Source: Cymbidium sinense
Taxonomy: Eukaryota; Streptophyta; Magnoliopsida; Asparagales; Orchidaceae
Reading direction: 5' to 3'
Assembly (NCBI GenBank): GCA_021442155.1
Contig: CM038214.1
Coordinates: 26,970,450 to 27,034,449, forward strand
DNA: 64,000 nucleotides
Part shown: positions 63,918 through 64,000 of the stretch, piece after piece
Numbering within the stretch: the stretch's first letter is position 1
Layout of the letters: every line of letters starts with the position of its first letter
Position numbers and translations under genes: made by a program
The notes under the pieces: model-generated
Told to the model about the DNA's origin: nothing
Seen by the model: only the letters and a program-made list of their open reading frames with translations
Database searches by the model: none

Positions 63918-64000
63918 AAGGATGCAGATTTTCCTTTTCATTTTCCTTTGCTAGTTTTGATCATTTTGATCATATTTTCAATAATTTCTCTCTGATTGGC
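63918..64000. other. Non-repeat sequence at the right edge
   Basis: The last 80 or so bases (TTTTGATCATTTTGATCATA and flanks) contain no telomere-like unit. This may be the right border of the array or the start of another insertion. Too short to identify. Confidence 0.4.

Overview
This is plant nuclear heterochromatin of subtelomeric or interstitial-telomeric character. On the + strand the background is almost entirely C-rich plant telomere repeat (CCCTAAA) and its shortened derivatives (CCTAAA, CTAAA, ATAAA). Set into it are broken copies of a plant glycine-rich RNA-binding protein (GR-RBP) gene fragment, a dead hAT transposon, and two decayed Ty3/gypsy elements that look like the Tat lineage. 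I see no intact protein-coding gene, no RNA gene, no CRISPR array and nothing bacterial. The species cannot be named from the sequence; a seed plant is the safest statement.

Layout. From 1 to about 28.3 kb the window is telomere-derived repeat carrying ten GR-RBP fragments (starting at 1798, 4903, 8056, 9396, 10004, 19929, 22612, 24329, 25931 and 27519). It is interrupted at 10960-12948 by a hAT element with perfect 12-bp terminal inverted repeats and an 8-bp target duplication made of telomere-like sequence. The first 7 kb also hold four GC-richer sectors that occupy the positions where other units carry clean CCCTAAA. From 28280 to about 45868 lies a minus-strand Ty3/gypsy element (gag, protease, RT, RNase H, integrase, long repetitive 3' region). 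Its protease gene is split by a nested insertion of about 7.4 kb flanked by AAGGC. From 45.87 to 51.5 kb the array resumes, with an eleventh GR-RBP fragment fused to about 0.95 kb of unrelated DNA. From 51501 to about 56082 there is a second, 3'-end-only copy of the same gypsy element. From 56.1 to 63.9 kb the array continues with GR-RBP fragments twelve and thirteen. The last 80 bases leave the repeat.

The main result is that the telomere-like sequence is organised as a higher-order satellite, not as random decay. A unit reads: hinge sequence (consensus near GTTTACTTAATTT), then clean CCCTAAA block, then optional GR-RBP cassette of about 0.4-0.5 kb, then second CCCTAAA block, then a long degenerate CTAAAATAAA-type block, then the next hinge. 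Units without the cassette repeat at about 1.1 kb and units with it at about 1.6 kb. The degenerate block keeps the same internal order in unit after unit, so it decayed first and was amplified afterwards. All GR-RBP fragments share the same 5' breakpoint and most share an A-rich 3' end, which points to one capture event followed by co-amplification.

No gene here cooperates with another in a pathway. The history that can be read is: a telomeric array captured a host gene fragment, spread as a satellite, and was then invaded by hAT and gypsy elements. At least one gypsy insertion was duplicated or re-used within the array, and a further element later inserted into it.
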